Positions 1 through 9,143 of a stretch of DNA of 64,000 bases are shown here, piece by piece; position 1 is the stretch's first letter; the number at the start of each line of letters is the position of its first letter. The translations under genes and the position numbers were made by a program. Under the pieces are notes generated by a model, which saw nothing but the letters and a program-made list of their open reading frames with translations, ran no database searches and was not told where the DNA came from. Source of the DNA: Shewanella nanhaiensis (GTDB lineage Bacteria > Pseudomonadota > Gammaproteobacteria > Enterobacterales > Shewanellaceae). The stretch lies in the NCBI RefSeq assembly GCF_019457885.1, contig NZ_JAHZST010000019.1, positions 38,033 through 102,032 on the forward strand, written 5' to 3'.

Positions 1-1
1 T

Positions 2-991
2 CTGCAAACAACAGATCCTCTCTCAGTAAACTATCAGGAAAATATTGGCACGCTCCCCACTGGTATCTCTCATCCTCAGCTGTTAAAGATGAAAGCCGAT
101 CCCCAGCACAGCAATACCATAGTCAATGGTGTCAGCCGCATTGGTAGCATGACAGGCGGTGAATCCGCTTATTGGATAGATGAAGACTTTCCTGACATCT
201 TTACCGCCAAAGCCGTCGACTTTATTCGGGAACATAAGGAGCAACCCTTTTTCCTATTTCATTCAATGCATGATATCCATGTTCCCCGTTTGCCTCATAA
301 GCGTTTCCAAGGGAAAAGTGGTATGGGTCCCAGAGGAGATGCAATCGTTCAGTTGGATTGGATGACTGGACAGATAGTTAAAGAATTAGAAAAACAAGGT
401 ATTGCTGAAAATACCATTGTCATTTTCACCAGTGATAATGGCCCAGTACTGGATGATGGATACGATGATAATGCCGTTGAGATGTTAGGTAATCACAAGC
501 CTTCAGGGCCATTTCGTGGTGGAAAATACAGTGCATACGAAGCGGGTACCCGCGTACCTACCATCGTCTATTGGCCTGAGCATATTCAGCCTAAAGAGAG
601 TGATGCATTAACCACACAAATTGATATCTACGCATCTATGGCTGAGTTACTGAGACTCGATTTAGTGGAAGATGAAGCCATAGACAGTATACCTCAGCTG
701 GATACCTGGTTAGGCAGATCAGAGAGCGGGCGTGAATTTTTGGTAGAAGAGTCCCTTGGAACCATCTCTCTGCGACATGGAGAGTGGAAATACATCCGCC
801 CAGCTCTCGACAACACACTACCTGATTGGAGCAAGAACAAAGATATAGAGCTAGGGGTACAAAATTCGGAGCAACTGTACAAGTTAACAGATGATATAGC
901 TGAGCAAAATAACTTAGCAAACAGCCATAGTGACCGAGTCAATAACATGAAACAAAAGCTAGAGCAGATCATAGAATCAGGTTATCGATAA
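2..991 (+). CDS. Sulfatase, C-terminal part (5' end outside window)
   Basis: This is a member of the arylsulfatase/alkaline-phosphatase superfamily, predicted to hydrolyse sulfate esters, probably on sugars. The reading frame is open from base 2, so the gene begins before the window; the first internal ATG is at 89. The visible part carries the HDIHVPR stretch (substrate or metal-site histidine region), an SDNG motif whose Asp and Asn usually bind the metal ion, and a following GG-K-YEAGTRVP segment, all in the order expected for the C-terminal half of the family. The N-terminal C/S-x-P-x-R motif, which is converted to formylglycine, is not visible. It converges on a second sulfatase, with a shared hairpin terminator between them. 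The partner genes suggest a galactose-containing substrate, but the substrate is inferred only from context. Confidence 0.85.
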   Translation: MQTTDPLSVNYQENIGTLPTGISHPQLLKMKADPQHSNTIVNGVSRIGSMTGGESAYWIDEDFPDIFTAKAVDFIREHKEQPFFLFHSMHDIHVPRLPHKRFQGKSGMGPRGDAIVQLDWMTGQIVKELEKQGIAENTIVIFTSDNGPVLDDGYDDNAVEMLGNHKPSGPFRGGKYSAYEAGTRVPTIVYWPEHIQPKESDALTTQIDIYASMAELLRLDLVEDEAIDSIPQLDTWLGRSESGREFLVEESLGTISLRHGEWKYIRPALDNTLPDWSKNKDIELGVQNSEQLYKLTDDIAEQNNLANSHSDRVNNMKQKLEQIIESGYR

Positions 992-1030
992 AAGCGTTAA
1001 CCTTATCTTGAGGAGTTGCAGTAACCAGCC

Positions 1031-1068
1031 AAAAACAGAAAGGAGCCTTCAGGCTCCTTTCTGTTTTT
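1031..1068. terminator. Bidirectional intrinsic terminator
   Basis: A long perfect hairpin with arms AAAACAGAAAGGAGCC and its complement and a four-base loop, flanked by A-run and T-run, lies between the two convergent sulfatase genes. It can serve both strands. Confidence 0.85.
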
Positions 1069-1085
1069 GGCAACTTATAAAGGTG

Positions 1086-2588
1086 CTAGTTATTCGATTG
1101 AAAGTTCCATGGTAGATGAGACGAGCGTTGACGCTGGGCCATGATCATCTCCGCTTGCTTTACCAACTCAGGGTGTTTAGCGGCAAGATCTTCACTCTCA
1201 GTCGGATCCTCTTGCAAGTTGTACAGGGCGGTCGCACCGAGTTCTAATACACTGTTGCCACTCTCTTTACTGTAATGCCTGATCGCCTTCCAGTTTCCCA
1301 TCACCACAGCTTGTGAGGGGTTACGACTAAAAAACTCCCAATATAGGCTCGCGTGCTGCTCATTTTGAGGTTTCCCTAACAAAGTTGGCAACATGGAGAT
1401 CCCTTGAATATCTTCAGGCACACTCAGATCCAGCAGCTGTGCAAACGTTGGTAACATGTCCCAAAATGCCGATAAGTGATCACTCTCGCTCCCAGCAGAA
1501 ATATTACCAGGCCAGCGAGCAATTAAGGGCGCGCGGATCCCACCTTCATACAAGGTGGCTTTTTCTCCTCTAGCGCCTGCTGTGCTATTAAAGAAGTTGA
1601 TATCAGAGCCACCAGCGGTGGTAGCACCATTATCACTGGAAAATAGGACAAGTGTATTGTCATCCAGCCCAAGCTCTTTCAGCATAGCCATAATGTCACC
1701 AACATCCCTATCCATTCTCGATATCATCGCTGCGCGAGCCGCTCTAGGCTTAGGATGGGGCGTATAGGCACGAGCTCCACCAAGGCGGTGTGGAGTCTCA
1801 TCAAATTGATAGCCCTCCAGCTCTTTATCCGGGATCTGAATTGCGGCATGGGGGACCACAAAAGGAACATAAAGGAAAAACGCTTCATCCCTATTTTGAT
1901 GAATAAACTCCTTAGCTCTGGCTAAGATCTTATATGGCGCGTAATCTTTGCCGATATACTCCCTGTGATCGCTCTTATCACGGCCAAGCTTAGGATGAAC
2001 ATTAATAGCTGGGTTATCTAGCCTAACTACCTCATCACCTGCCCATAGGTATTGTGGAAAATAGTTATGGGCATGACGCTGATCAAGGTATCCATAAAAC
2101 TGATCAAACCCCATCGCCTTTGGGTTGCCACTACTTTGTAATGAGCCTAGACCCCATTTACCAAAAGCCCCCGTTTGATAACCCGCTTGCTGAAACAGAT
2201 GAGCCAGCGTGATGGTGCCTTGGGCTAATGGATATTGACCCTGATACTCAGGAATATCAGGTTGGTTCTTAAGTTGAGTATTGCCTCTGATATCTGTATG
2301 CCCCATATCCCGCCCAGTCATCAAGCTTGCCCGGGAGGGAGCGCACACGGAGCTGCCTGCATAATGACGGGAAAAACGCATCCCCTCAGCGGCAAGCTTA
2401 TCAATGTTTGGAGTGCGAATATGTTGCTGTCCATAACTGCCCAAATCGCCAACCCCTAAGTCATCAGCTAGAAAGTAGATAACATTAGGTTGTCTGTTAA
2501 CTTTAGGTGCTATATTGCTTTGACTACAGCTTGTGACCATGGTGCTACAAAGTACCGCCACGCTAAGCGTTATGCAGCAACACTTCAT
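1086..2588 (-). CDS. Sulfatase, predicted lipoprotein (formylglycine type)
   Basis: A 500-residue sulfatase predicted to cleave sulfate esters. The N-terminus has a hydrophobic leader ending in a lipobox-like VTSC, so it is probably an outer-membrane or periplasmic lipoprotein. The metal-binding ADDLG stretch comes first, followed by the active-site motif CAPSRASLMTGR at about residue 82, whose Cys is the residue converted to formylglycine in this class. FGKWGLG and the C-terminal SSDNG motif complete the family pattern. Maturation would need a formylglycine-generating enzyme or an anSME, and neither is encoded in the window. The ATG overlaps the galK stop codon (ATGA), and GAGGAG upstream is a good ribosome site, so it is translationally coupled to galK. 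This pairing points to a galactose-sulfate substrate by inference. Confidence 0.92.
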   Translation of the reverse strand: MKCCCITLSVAVLCSTMVTSCSQSNIAPKVNRQPNVIYFLADDLGVGDLGSYGQQHIRTPNIDKLAAEGMRFSRHYAGSSVCAPSRASLMTGRDMGHTDIRGNTQLKNQPDIPEYQGQYPLAQGTITLAHLFQQAGYQTGAFGKWGLGSLQSSGNPKAMGFDQFYGYLDQRHAHNYFPQYLWAGDEVVRLDNPAINVHPKLGRDKSDHREYIGKDYAPYKILARAKEFIHQNRDEAFFLYVPFVVPHAAIQIPDKELEGYQFDETPHRLGGARAYTPHPKPRAARAAMISRMDRDVGDIMAMLKELGLDDNTLVLFSSDNGATTAGGSDINFFNSTAGARGEKATLYEGGIRAPLIARWPGNISAGSESDHLSAFWDMLPTFAQLLDLSVPEDIQGISMLPTLLGKPQNEQHASLYWEFFSRNPSQAVVMGNWKAIRHYSKESGNSVLELGATALYNLQEDPTESEDLAAKHPELVKQAEMIMAQRQRSSHLPWNFQSNN

Positions 2589-3772
2589 GGTAAGAACTCC
2601 TCGCTCACTAGAGCTGATCTATCTGTACCTAAGGTGGTCATTAAGCCACCAGCCGCATTAACAACATAGATAGTCTCCTGTAAGCCAAAATATTGATGGT
2701 ACTGGCTTGAAACTGCCTCAACAATCTTAGGCACATCCCCATGGCGACAGATACAGATGACCGCACCGCCAAAACCACCACCTGTCATCCGAGTCGCACA
2801 GGCTGTTCCCAGTGCGCTATGGCAAATATCCACCAAGCCATCAGTAACGGCAACGGTGACCTCAAAGTTGTCCCGTAGTGAGATGTGTGACTCAGCCATC
2901 AGCTCGCTAAGTGCTTGCAGATTATTCTCTTGCAGGGCTTTAGCAGCTTGCAATACGCGACGGTTTTCAGTGATAACGTGGTGAGCACGCTTATACTCAT
3001 TTAGCGTCATCAAGGCCCTACTCTCCTCAAGCAGATTCAAACTCGCTTGACGTAAGGTTGAAACTCCCATCTTTGCCGCCGCATTCATGCAGTCTCTGCG
3101 ACGCTGGTTATATTCGCTTTCAACTAACTTACGCGGAAAATTAGAGTTAATAACGATTAATGCCAACTCTTCTGGAACAGAGAAGTGCTCAATAGCAAGG
3201 CTCATACAATCAATCATCAAGGCTTGGTTTTTAATGGCCTTCGCTGAAACCAGTTGATCCATGATCCCGCACTGGCAACCTAAAAAGTAATTTTCAGCCT
3301 GCTGACCTAAAAGCGCAATCTTCTCAAGGGTCAAGTCAAGTTCAAAAGCTTGATTTAAGGCGCCACCTAACGCCACCTCTAGCGCCGCAGATGATGATAA
3401 ACCAGCCCCCTGTGGCACATTAGAGCTAATCAAAATGTCCATACCACTTAACTGATAACCTGCCATTTTATACACATAGGCAATCGCACGAACATAGTTT
3501 CCCCAGTGGCTCATCCCATGGGAGATCGCAGGAGCCAGCTCAAAGGCTTCGCACTCATCTGGATAATTTGTGGAATAAGCCATAATGATATTATCGCTAC
3601 GCTTACGATAAGCCACATAAGTTCTGAATGGCAAAGCACAAGGCAGAACATACCCATCATTATAATCGGTAAATTCGCCAATTAAATTAACTCTCCCCGG
3701 CGCACTGCTAACACCCTCGACAGTTCTGGAAAAAAGTGACTCAAATTGTTCAAATAGTTTATTAAGATCCAC
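2585..3772 (-). CDS. galK: Galactokinase
   Basis: A GHMP-family kinase of 395 residues that phosphorylates D-galactose at C1 with ATP, the first step of the Leloir pathway. The galactokinase signature is seen at APGRVNLIGEFTDYNDG near residue 25, the ATP-binding loop at PQGAGLSSSAA near residue 125, and the third GHMP motif at MTGGGFGGAVI near residue 335. The usual signature reads GEHTDYN; here His is replaced by Phe. The start is GTG at 3772, preceded by AAAGGA with seven bases of spacing. It lies 87 bases downstream of galE and overlaps the downstream sulfatase by four bases, so galE-galK-sulfatase is probably one operon. Confidence 0.95.
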   Translation of the reverse strand: MDLNKLFEQFESLFSRTVEGVSSAPGRVNLIGEFTDYNDGYVLPCALPFRTYVAYRKRSDNIIMAYSTNYPDECEAFELAPAISHGMSHWGNYVRAIAYVYKMAGYQLSGMDILISSNVPQGAGLSSSAALEVALGGALNQAFELDLTLEKIALLGQQAENYFLGCQCGIMDQLVSAKAIKNQALMIDCMSLAIEHFSVPEELALIVINSNFPRKLVESEYNQRRRDCMNAAAKMGVSTLRQASLNLLEESRALMTLNEYKRAHHVITENRRVLQAAKALQENNLQALSELMAESHISLRDNFEVTVAVTDGLVDICHSALGTACATRMTGGGFGGAVICICRHGDVPKIVEAVSSQYHQYFGLQETIYVVNAAGGLMTTLGTDRSALVSEEFLP

Positions 3773-3859
3773 GATAAATCCTTTCTGAATTATTTAGGCT
3801 TTGCTCTAAAAAGGAGCCCCAGTCACTGAAGCTGCTATTAAAATAGAAACCGGCAAGCC

Positions 3860-4870
3860 CTATATGCCCATTGGGTACTTTGACTGCCAACGCCAAACAT
3901 CCGCCGTCATCTGGGTTAAATCTCGGCTGGCCTGCCAATCAAGTTCACGCTGAGCTAAGCTGGGATCGGCATATGAGCATGGAATATCGCCACTGCGGCG
4001 ATCGGCGACTCTATAGGGAATAGCTTGTCCGCTCTCTTTGGAGAAACTATTAACCATCTCTAGCACTGAATACCCTTGACCCGTTCCAAGGTTGTAGGCA
4101 TAGAATCCCTTTACTCCCCTCTTTCCTTGCAGCGCCTGCACATGGCCGGCAGCTAAATCCATCACATGGATATAATCTCTAACGCCTGTGCCATCATCTG
4201 TGGGGTAATCATCACCAAACACCTGTAAATACTCTCTCTTACCAACGGCAACCTGAGCGATAAATGGCATCAAATTATTGGGCATCCCCATAGGGTTTTC
4301 ACCTAACAGACCTGAATCATGGGCACCAACAGGATTAAAATACCGTAAAGAGATTGCCTGCCAACTCGCTTTAGAGGCGCAGGTATCTCGCAGGATCTGC
4401 TCCACCATCACCTTGCTCCAGCCATAGGGATTTGTCGCACGAATGGGATGACGCTCATCGATAGGAATATAATCAGGATCGCCATAAACAGTGGCCGATG
4501 AACTAAACACTATGTTGCGTACAGCACTCTCCTCCATCGCTTTGAGTAAAGAGAGGGTACCGCCTACATTATTATCGTAATAACGATGGGGCTGCTCAGT
4601 GGACTCCCCCACGGCTTTTAATGCAGCAAAGTGGATAACAGCAACACATTGATGCTTAATCAACACCTGTTTCAGCAGAGCTGTATCGCGAATATCACCT
4701 TCAACAAACGAGAGGACTTGTCCACTGATTGTGTATATCTGCTGTAACACGCCAGCACTCGAGTTAGATAAATTATCAAAAATAACAGGTTCAAAACCCG
4801 ATTCGAGCAGTGCTAAACAGGTATGACTGCCAATATACCCCATCCCGCCAGTAACCAAGATTTTGTCCAT
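3860..4870 (-). CDS. galE: UDP-glucose 4-epimerase
   Basis: A 336-residue extended short-chain dehydrogenase that interconverts UDP-galactose and UDP-glucose using bound NAD. The Rossmann GGMGYIGSH motif is at residues 8-16 and the catalytic pair is in YGWSK near residue 149. SSSATVYGD supplies the catalytic serine region. Length matches the bacterial GalE family. ATG 4870 has a GGGG ribosome site. It is first in the galE-galK-sulfatase operon, with about 270 bases of AT-rich, gene-free DNA upstream (4871-5139) that should hold the promoter. No galT is visible, so the uridylyltransferase step must be encoded elsewhere. Confidence 0.96.
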   Translation of the reverse strand: MDKILVTGGMGYIGSHTCLALLESGFEPVIFDNLSNSSAGVLQQIYTISGQVLSFVEGDIRDTALLKQVLIKHQCVAVIHFAALKAVGESTEQPHRYYDNNVGGTLSLLKAMEESAVRNIVFSSSATVYGDPDYIPIDERHPIRATNPYGWSKVMVEQILRDTCASKASWQAISLRYFNPVGAHDSGLLGENPMGMPNNLMPFIAQVAVGKREYLQVFGDDYPTDDGTGVRDYIHVMDLAAGHVQALQGKRGVKGFYAYNLGTGQGYSVLEMVNSFSKESGQAIPYRVADRRSGDIPCSYADPSLAQRELDWQASRDLTQMTADVWRWQSKYPMGI

Positions 4871-5139
4871 GTAGCCCCATTTCTATGATGATTATCTCGT
4901 CTAACTTTAATTTATACTATAAATACCATAAAAAACAAGACCATTAATCAACTTTATAAAAAGTAGCTAAAAATCAATTAAATATGATTTTGCCGAGATG
5001 ATTTATTGCATCGAATTGATAAAGAAAAAGCGGTATTAAAGATAAAAAGAGAAAACACTAGGAATTGATAGCAGAGAAAGACGTAACGGCTCTATAAAGA
5101 AGTAGCAGAAAGGGAGTTGATGCTATTTTAAAGCTGACA

Positions 5140-6063
5140 CTATAGTTGATAATGAGGGGTTGGCAGGCCTCGAACGCCTTTCAATTGATACACGAGCAGA
5201 TCACCGGCTAACGCTTGTTGATCTAACTGTTTTGACGACAAGCCCTCACGAGCCGTTGTGACAAACAGCAAGTTCATCTGCTCCCCCCCAAAAGACACGC
5301 AACTAGGCTGACTCACGGGTAACTTGAGTATAAATTGGATATCACCATTAGCAGAGTAACGTACAACTCTTCCGCCTCCCCACTGTCCGCTCCATAAACC
5401 TCCTTTTGAGTCAACCGTCGCCCCGTCTGGATAAGTATGCTCCTGAGTCGTAGCAAAGGTCTCAGCAGGTCCTATAGAGGCTGTTTTATCATCAAATGAG
5501 TGCCGATAGATACGATTTTTAGCTGAATCAGCACAGTAGAGCCAACGGTTATCAGGGCTCCAGGCAAGACCATTAAATATTTGATAACCATCTCTCTGGA
5601 ATTGGCACAGGCCTTTATCAATACAATAGAGACTTCCTGTATCCACTTGTGCAGTTTCATTCTCAACCATACTGCCACACCAAAAGCGTCCCTTGGCATC
5701 AACCCTGCCATCATTCATCCTATTTCCCTGTAGTGATAACTCAGGACGGGCTAACCACTCAATATCAGGCCCCTTACCTTCAAAACGGTAGAGCGCAAAC
5801 CCCGAGGCGAAGGCTGCCAGTATCAACCCCTTAGTCTCAGTCAAAGCAAAACTGCAGAGCCGCTCTGGCATAAGCCATTGACTCAATTTGTGACTTTTAG
5901 GTTCAAAGGCGTATAACATCTCCCCTTCGATATCTGTCCACCACACCTTTTGACTTAGCGAATCCCAAATGACCCCCTCTCCCAACTGATTAGCCACCGG
6001 CACTGAATAGAGGAGCTCTGCCGTTACCTCATTGCTCGCATTATCAGGCTGCATACGTACCAT
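5140..6063 (-). CDS. SMP-30/gluconolactonase family lactonase
   Basis: A six-bladed beta-propeller of the SMP-30/regucalcin family, about 307 residues, which hydrolyses sugar lactones to aldonates with a divalent metal. Family landmarks are LGEGVIWD near the N-terminus (metal-binding Glu), RMNDGRVDAKGRFWCG in the middle, FNGLAWSPD and YPDGATVDSKGGLW. There is no signal peptide, so it is cytoplasmic. It lies in the same direction as and downstream of a DgoK-like kinase and an SDR dehydrogenase, which suggests galactonolactonase in an oxidative galactose route; the exact sugar is inferred. ATG 6063 follows an in-frame TTG at 6066, and another ATG at 6054 is possible. No strong ribosome site is seen before any of them. 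Confidence 0.88.
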   Translation of the reverse strand: MVRMQPDNASNEVTAELLYSVPVANQLGEGVIWDSLSQKVWWTDIEGEMLYAFEPKSHKLSQWLMPERLCSFALTETKGLILAAFASGFALYRFEGKGPDIEWLARPELSLQGNRMNDGRVDAKGRFWCGSMVENETAQVDTGSLYCIDKGLCQFQRDGYQIFNGLAWSPDNRWLYCADSAKNRIYRHSFDDKTASIGPAETFATTQEHTYPDGATVDSKGGLWSGQWGGGRVVRYSANGDIQFILKLPVSQPSCVSFGGEQMNLLFVTTAREGLSSKQLDQQALAGDLLVYQLKGVRGLPTPHYQL

Positions 6064-6163
6064 CAAGAAACAGAGTTGAGTTAAGGCTCCCGCCCCCTTT
6101 CATCATAAAAGTCATGGATAGCGTCAATTGAATCCTCCTATTTTAACCTGTTTCTGCCATATT

Positions 6164-7111
6164 TCAGGCCACACTCTTAAACACTTTCTGATAGATGGCA
6201 CAGAAACCTCTCAGGCAGGTCTCTTTCTCCTGTGTTGAGCGAACAGTAATACCTTTCATCTTCAAGGTTTGGCTAAATAACTCACATAGGGGGTGACTGC
6301 CGATCAAACTGATCGAGGTAAGCTCATCGATCCGCCACTGGGGCGCCATCAAAGCTGCGCGAACGTCGCTGCCAATTAACAGGCCTGATAGATAGGATTT
6401 GGCATGCTCAGCATCAAGCTTGCCTTGTACTTGCAAAGTGCGGACGCTGAATAGTCCATGAACAAACTGGCCCAACTCACTCTCAAGAGTTAACTTAGCG
6501 CCTTGCTCAAAAGCCCTAATATCAATTTCTGACCCTTGCTGTTGGATAAGCACACTGTGGTGGCAAAGTAGATCGAATAATTCACCTGTGATGGCAGTTT
6601 TAAATACCTTTATTTTTCCCTCTTCCACTAGCACCCATTTGGTGTGAGTACCAGGTAAACACAGTAGATGCTTACCACGCCGATGAGACTCATCCATTGT
6701 CAACCAGCCCAACACATGGGTCTCCTCACCACGCATCACATCAGCATGGCCGTCAGGCTCTTCACAACTAACCCCCGGAACCACAAATATTGAATGGCCG
6801 TTTGACTCAAACTCGAATAGCTCTTTGGTCACTTCAAGAGGGGAGACAGGACACGATACATAGGGGGTTTCATGCCAACCTAGACTGGAGCCGATATGAC
6901 CAGACATCAGTACAGGTAAGGCGCCATATTGAGCACTCCAGCGACCAATGACGCTGTTTAATACCGCTTCAAACTGCTGACTAACTTTGGCTGCACCAGG
7001 GCCCGATACCTGCTCAATAATCTCAAGCTCACCACCATTATCAAAACAGAGATACGCTCTGAGAAAGCTGGCTCCCCAGTCAACCACAATCACATCAGCT
7101 TGATGGCGCAC
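6164..7111 (-). CDS. dgoK: 2-dehydro-3-deoxygalactonokinase family
   Basis: A 315-residue sugar kinase of the DgoK family, which phosphorylates 2-keto-3-deoxygalactonate to the 6-phosphate. VVDWGASFLRAYL at the N-terminus is the family's nucleotide-binding start, MSGHIGSSLGW near residue 68 and CLPGTHTKWV near residue 150 are further conserved blocks. The start is a GTG at 7111, directly after the TAA stop of the upstream SDR gene, so the two are translationally linked. The usual partner aldolase (DgoA) and dehydratase (DgoD) are not in the window and may lie elsewhere. The assignment to the galactonate route is by family and context. Confidence 0.87.
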   Translation of the reverse strand: MRHQADVIVVDWGASFLRAYLCFDNGGELEIIEQVSGPGAAKVSQQFEAVLNSVIGRWSAQYGALPVLMSGHIGSSLGWHETPYVSCPVSPLEVTKELFEFESNGHSIFVVPGVSCEEPDGHADVMRGEETHVLGWLTMDESHRRGKHLLCLPGTHTKWVLVEEGKIKVFKTAITGELFDLLCHHSVLIQQQGSEIDIRAFEQGAKLTLESELGQFVHGLFSVRTLQVQGKLDAEHAKSYLSGLLIGSDVRAALMAPQWRIDELTSISLIGSHPLCELFSQTLKMKGITVRSTQEKETCLRGFCAIYQKVFKSVA

Positions 7112-7879
7112 TTATACTCTACCGCCATCAATAACCATGCACTGGCCCGTAATCAACTCGCTATCTTCAGAGGTTAAAAACAGTGCTAGTTTAGCAATAT
7201 CTTCAGGGGTGATCCGTTTCTGTATCGCCACCTTTTCCATCAACTGTTGTTCTTGCTCCGGTGATAACCACTGCTCTAGTTGCCTCTGTGTGGCCACCCA
7301 ACCGGGCACGATGGCATTGACTCTTACTCGACTCTCACCATAATCTTTTGCCAGCGCCTTTGTCATGCCAGCAATACCCGCTTTCGCAGTGATATAACCC
7401 GCCATATTGCGCTCTCCGATATAAGCCATATTGGAGCTAAAATTGATAATGACCCCCTGTTTACGCGGCTTCATGACCAGATAAGCGGCCTGTGAGGCAA
7501 AAAAAGCAGAATCCAGATTGATAGCCATGCACCGTTTCCATTCATGTTCATCAACTCCATCAGCATCGTGTCGACTATCATTACCTACGTTATTAATTAA
7601 TATATCTAACTGACCAAGCTTTTTATCTTGCTCGGTGATCATCTGTTGCAACTGTTTAGTGTCTGTGACATCCAGCAGATGGAAAGCAACCTGTTGGCCT
7701 TGATTAATATCCAAACCTTGTAGTAACGCTTCCCCGGCATCATGATTTGTATCTACAAAGGTGACATTTGCCCCCTGCTCCACAAATGCTCTGACTAATG
7801 CAGCTCCTATACCGCTGGCACCGCCGGTAATAAATACCCCGCGTCCTCCAAGACGATAATCTAGCTGTGAGATGGTCAT
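7112..7879 (-). CDS. SDR-family sugar dehydrogenase (galactose dehydrogenase candidate)
   Basis: A 255-residue classical short-chain dehydrogenase. It has the TGGASGIG cofactor motif near residue 18, NNVGN near residue 92, the catalytic Ser in NFSSN, and YITAK (Tyr-x-x-x-Lys) near residue 161. NVTFVDTN after the second beta-strand ends in Asp, which usually favours NAD. The C-terminal ITGQCMVIDGG is typical of the family. Start ATG 7879 has GGAG seven bases upstream. As the first gene of a run with dgoK and an SMP-30 lactonase it best fits an aldose 1-dehydrogenase, oxidising galactose or a related sugar. SDR specificity cannot be read from sequence alone, so the substrate is inferred from neighbours. 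Confidence 0.85.
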   Translation of the reverse strand: MTISQLDYRLGGRGVFITGGASGIGAALVRAFVEQGANVTFVDTNHDAGEALLQGLDINQGQQVAFHLLDVTDTKQLQQMITEQDKKLGQLDILINNVGNDSRHDADGVDEHEWKRCMAINLDSAFFASQAAYLVMKPRKQGVIINFSSNMAYIGERNMAGYITAKAGIAGMTKALAKDYGESRVRVNAIVPGWVATQRQLEQWLSPEQEQQLMEKVAIQKRITPEDIAKLALFLTSEDSELITGQCMVIDGGRV

Positions 7880-8321
7880 AAATTTACTCCTGATAGACGG
7901 CCTATAACAAACAAGAACTCTATAGTTTACATTTACACAACATAGCCTATTAATCTATGTTGGATAAAACCATCTTTAACCTCTCCCACTAAAAACTTTC
8001 CACCTAAACGGTGTAAACCTCTGACATTCCCCCCTTATAAACCAAACCACTGTGGTTCTCAGCAAAGAAAAATTTACATTACAGCTTGCGTCAGATTAAC
8101 GTTACCGCCTTAATTATCACATTAATACGATATTAAAACAGTGTCAACTGAATGATAAATCTGGCTGATTTAATGTTTAGAATGCGCTTTTTTGCCAATG
8201 AAATTGAATTTACTTGTTTTCCAGATAGCTGTATCTAAGGTAGGATGGGAGTATTACTATCTGGGTTGCAGAATATACTCCCTAGATAAAACAATTATTT
8301 AAATGATAAATAAGAAACCTT
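7880..8321. promoter_or_regulatory. Divergent promoter region, sugar operon versus GntR gene
   Basis: This 442-base gene-free stretch separates the SDR-dgoK run from the divergent GntR-family regulator and should hold both promoters. It contains a perfect 13-base palindrome, AACCACTGTGGTT, at 8045-8057, which is the best operator candidate I can see; FadR-type GntR proteins bind short palindromes of this size. I cannot assign promoter boxes with confidence. Confidence 0.4.
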
Positions 8322-9059
8322 ATGAATTTTCGTGAGAAACACAATTTAACCCATCAGCTGACTCATGATCTCGGAATGGAGGTTGTTAAGGGGAACTATG
8401 CTGTAGGCGGTGGCCTCCCTTCAGAAGCTGATATCTGCTCTTTATACAATGTCAGCCGCAGTGCTACACGTGAGGCTGTCAAAATGCTTTCCGCTAAAGG
8501 CCTTATCACCTCACGCCCTAAGCAAGGCATTCGGGTTATGCCTGAACACAACTGGAATCTATTTGATACTGATGTATTAAGCTGGATATTAAGTAGTAAA
8601 CCATCGATTCAACTGCTCCATGAGTTCACTCAGATGCGAGTTGCTATTGAGCCACAGGCCTGTGCTTTAGCGGCAGTTCATGCCAATGCTGAACAATTAA
8701 GAAATATTGAAGATGCACTCAATCGTATGCGTGACGCCGATAATGGTTTAGATGATCCGCTAGAGGCCGACATCGCATTTCACACTTCGATTCTTGAAGC
8801 CAGCTGCAATCGATTTTTTTATCAGCTAACTAACTTTATTGCTACAGCGTTAAGAGTGAGTATTCGCTATACCAATAAGATTAAAGGTGTCCATGGAGCC
8901 GATGTTCTTAAGCATCAGCATATTCTTGATACCATTAAATCCAGAGACTCTGAGTCTGCTTATAAAGCATCAAAAGAGATCCTTGATGAAGCGATTGAGC
9001 TGATTGAAACTCAATTTGTTGAGCGAACCATTAGTGTGCCTGTTGTCAACGCAGACTAA
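8322..9059 (+). CDS. GntR-family regulator, FadR subfamily
   Basis: A 245-residue transcription factor. Residues about 1-75 form a winged helix-turn-helix (LPSEADICSLYNVSRSATREAVKMLSAKG...), and the remainder is an all-helical FCD effector domain with EPQACALAA, DIAFHTSILEAS and a later H-x-x-I segment, whose Asp and His residues usually bind a metal in the ligand pocket. FadR/DgoR-like proteins sense sugar acids or other carboxylates and mostly repress the adjacent operon. It faces the SDR-dgoK-lactonase run, so an oxidised sugar such as 2-keto-3-deoxygalactonate or galactonate is a plausible effector, by inference. ATG 8322 has only a weak purine-rich ribosome site. A terminator follows the stop. 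Confidence 0.9.
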   Translation: MNFREKHNLTHQLTHDLGMEVVKGNYAVGGGLPSEADICSLYNVSRSATREAVKMLSAKGLITSRPKQGIRVMPEHNWNLFDTDVLSWILSSKPSIQLLHEFTQMRVAIEPQACALAAVHANAEQLRNIEDALNRMRDADNGLDDPLEADIAFHTSILEASCNRFFYQLTNFIATALRVSIRYTNKIKGVHGADVLKHQHILDTIKSRDSESAYKASKEILDEAIELIETQFVERTISVPVVNAD

Positions 9060-9102
9060 TCCTTAACAGACTCTACATCTTGCCTTAAGGCTACTAATGC
9101 TT

Positions 9103-9127
9103 AAAACCGGCGAACAAGCCGGTTTTC
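9103..9127 (+). terminator. Intrinsic terminator after the GntR gene
   Basis: Hairpin with arms AAAACCGGC and GCCGGTTTT around a six-base loop, followed by a short T-rich stretch. It is shared with the converging LysR gene. Confidence 0.75.
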
Positions 9128-9143
9128 GTTCAAGTTGACCTAT

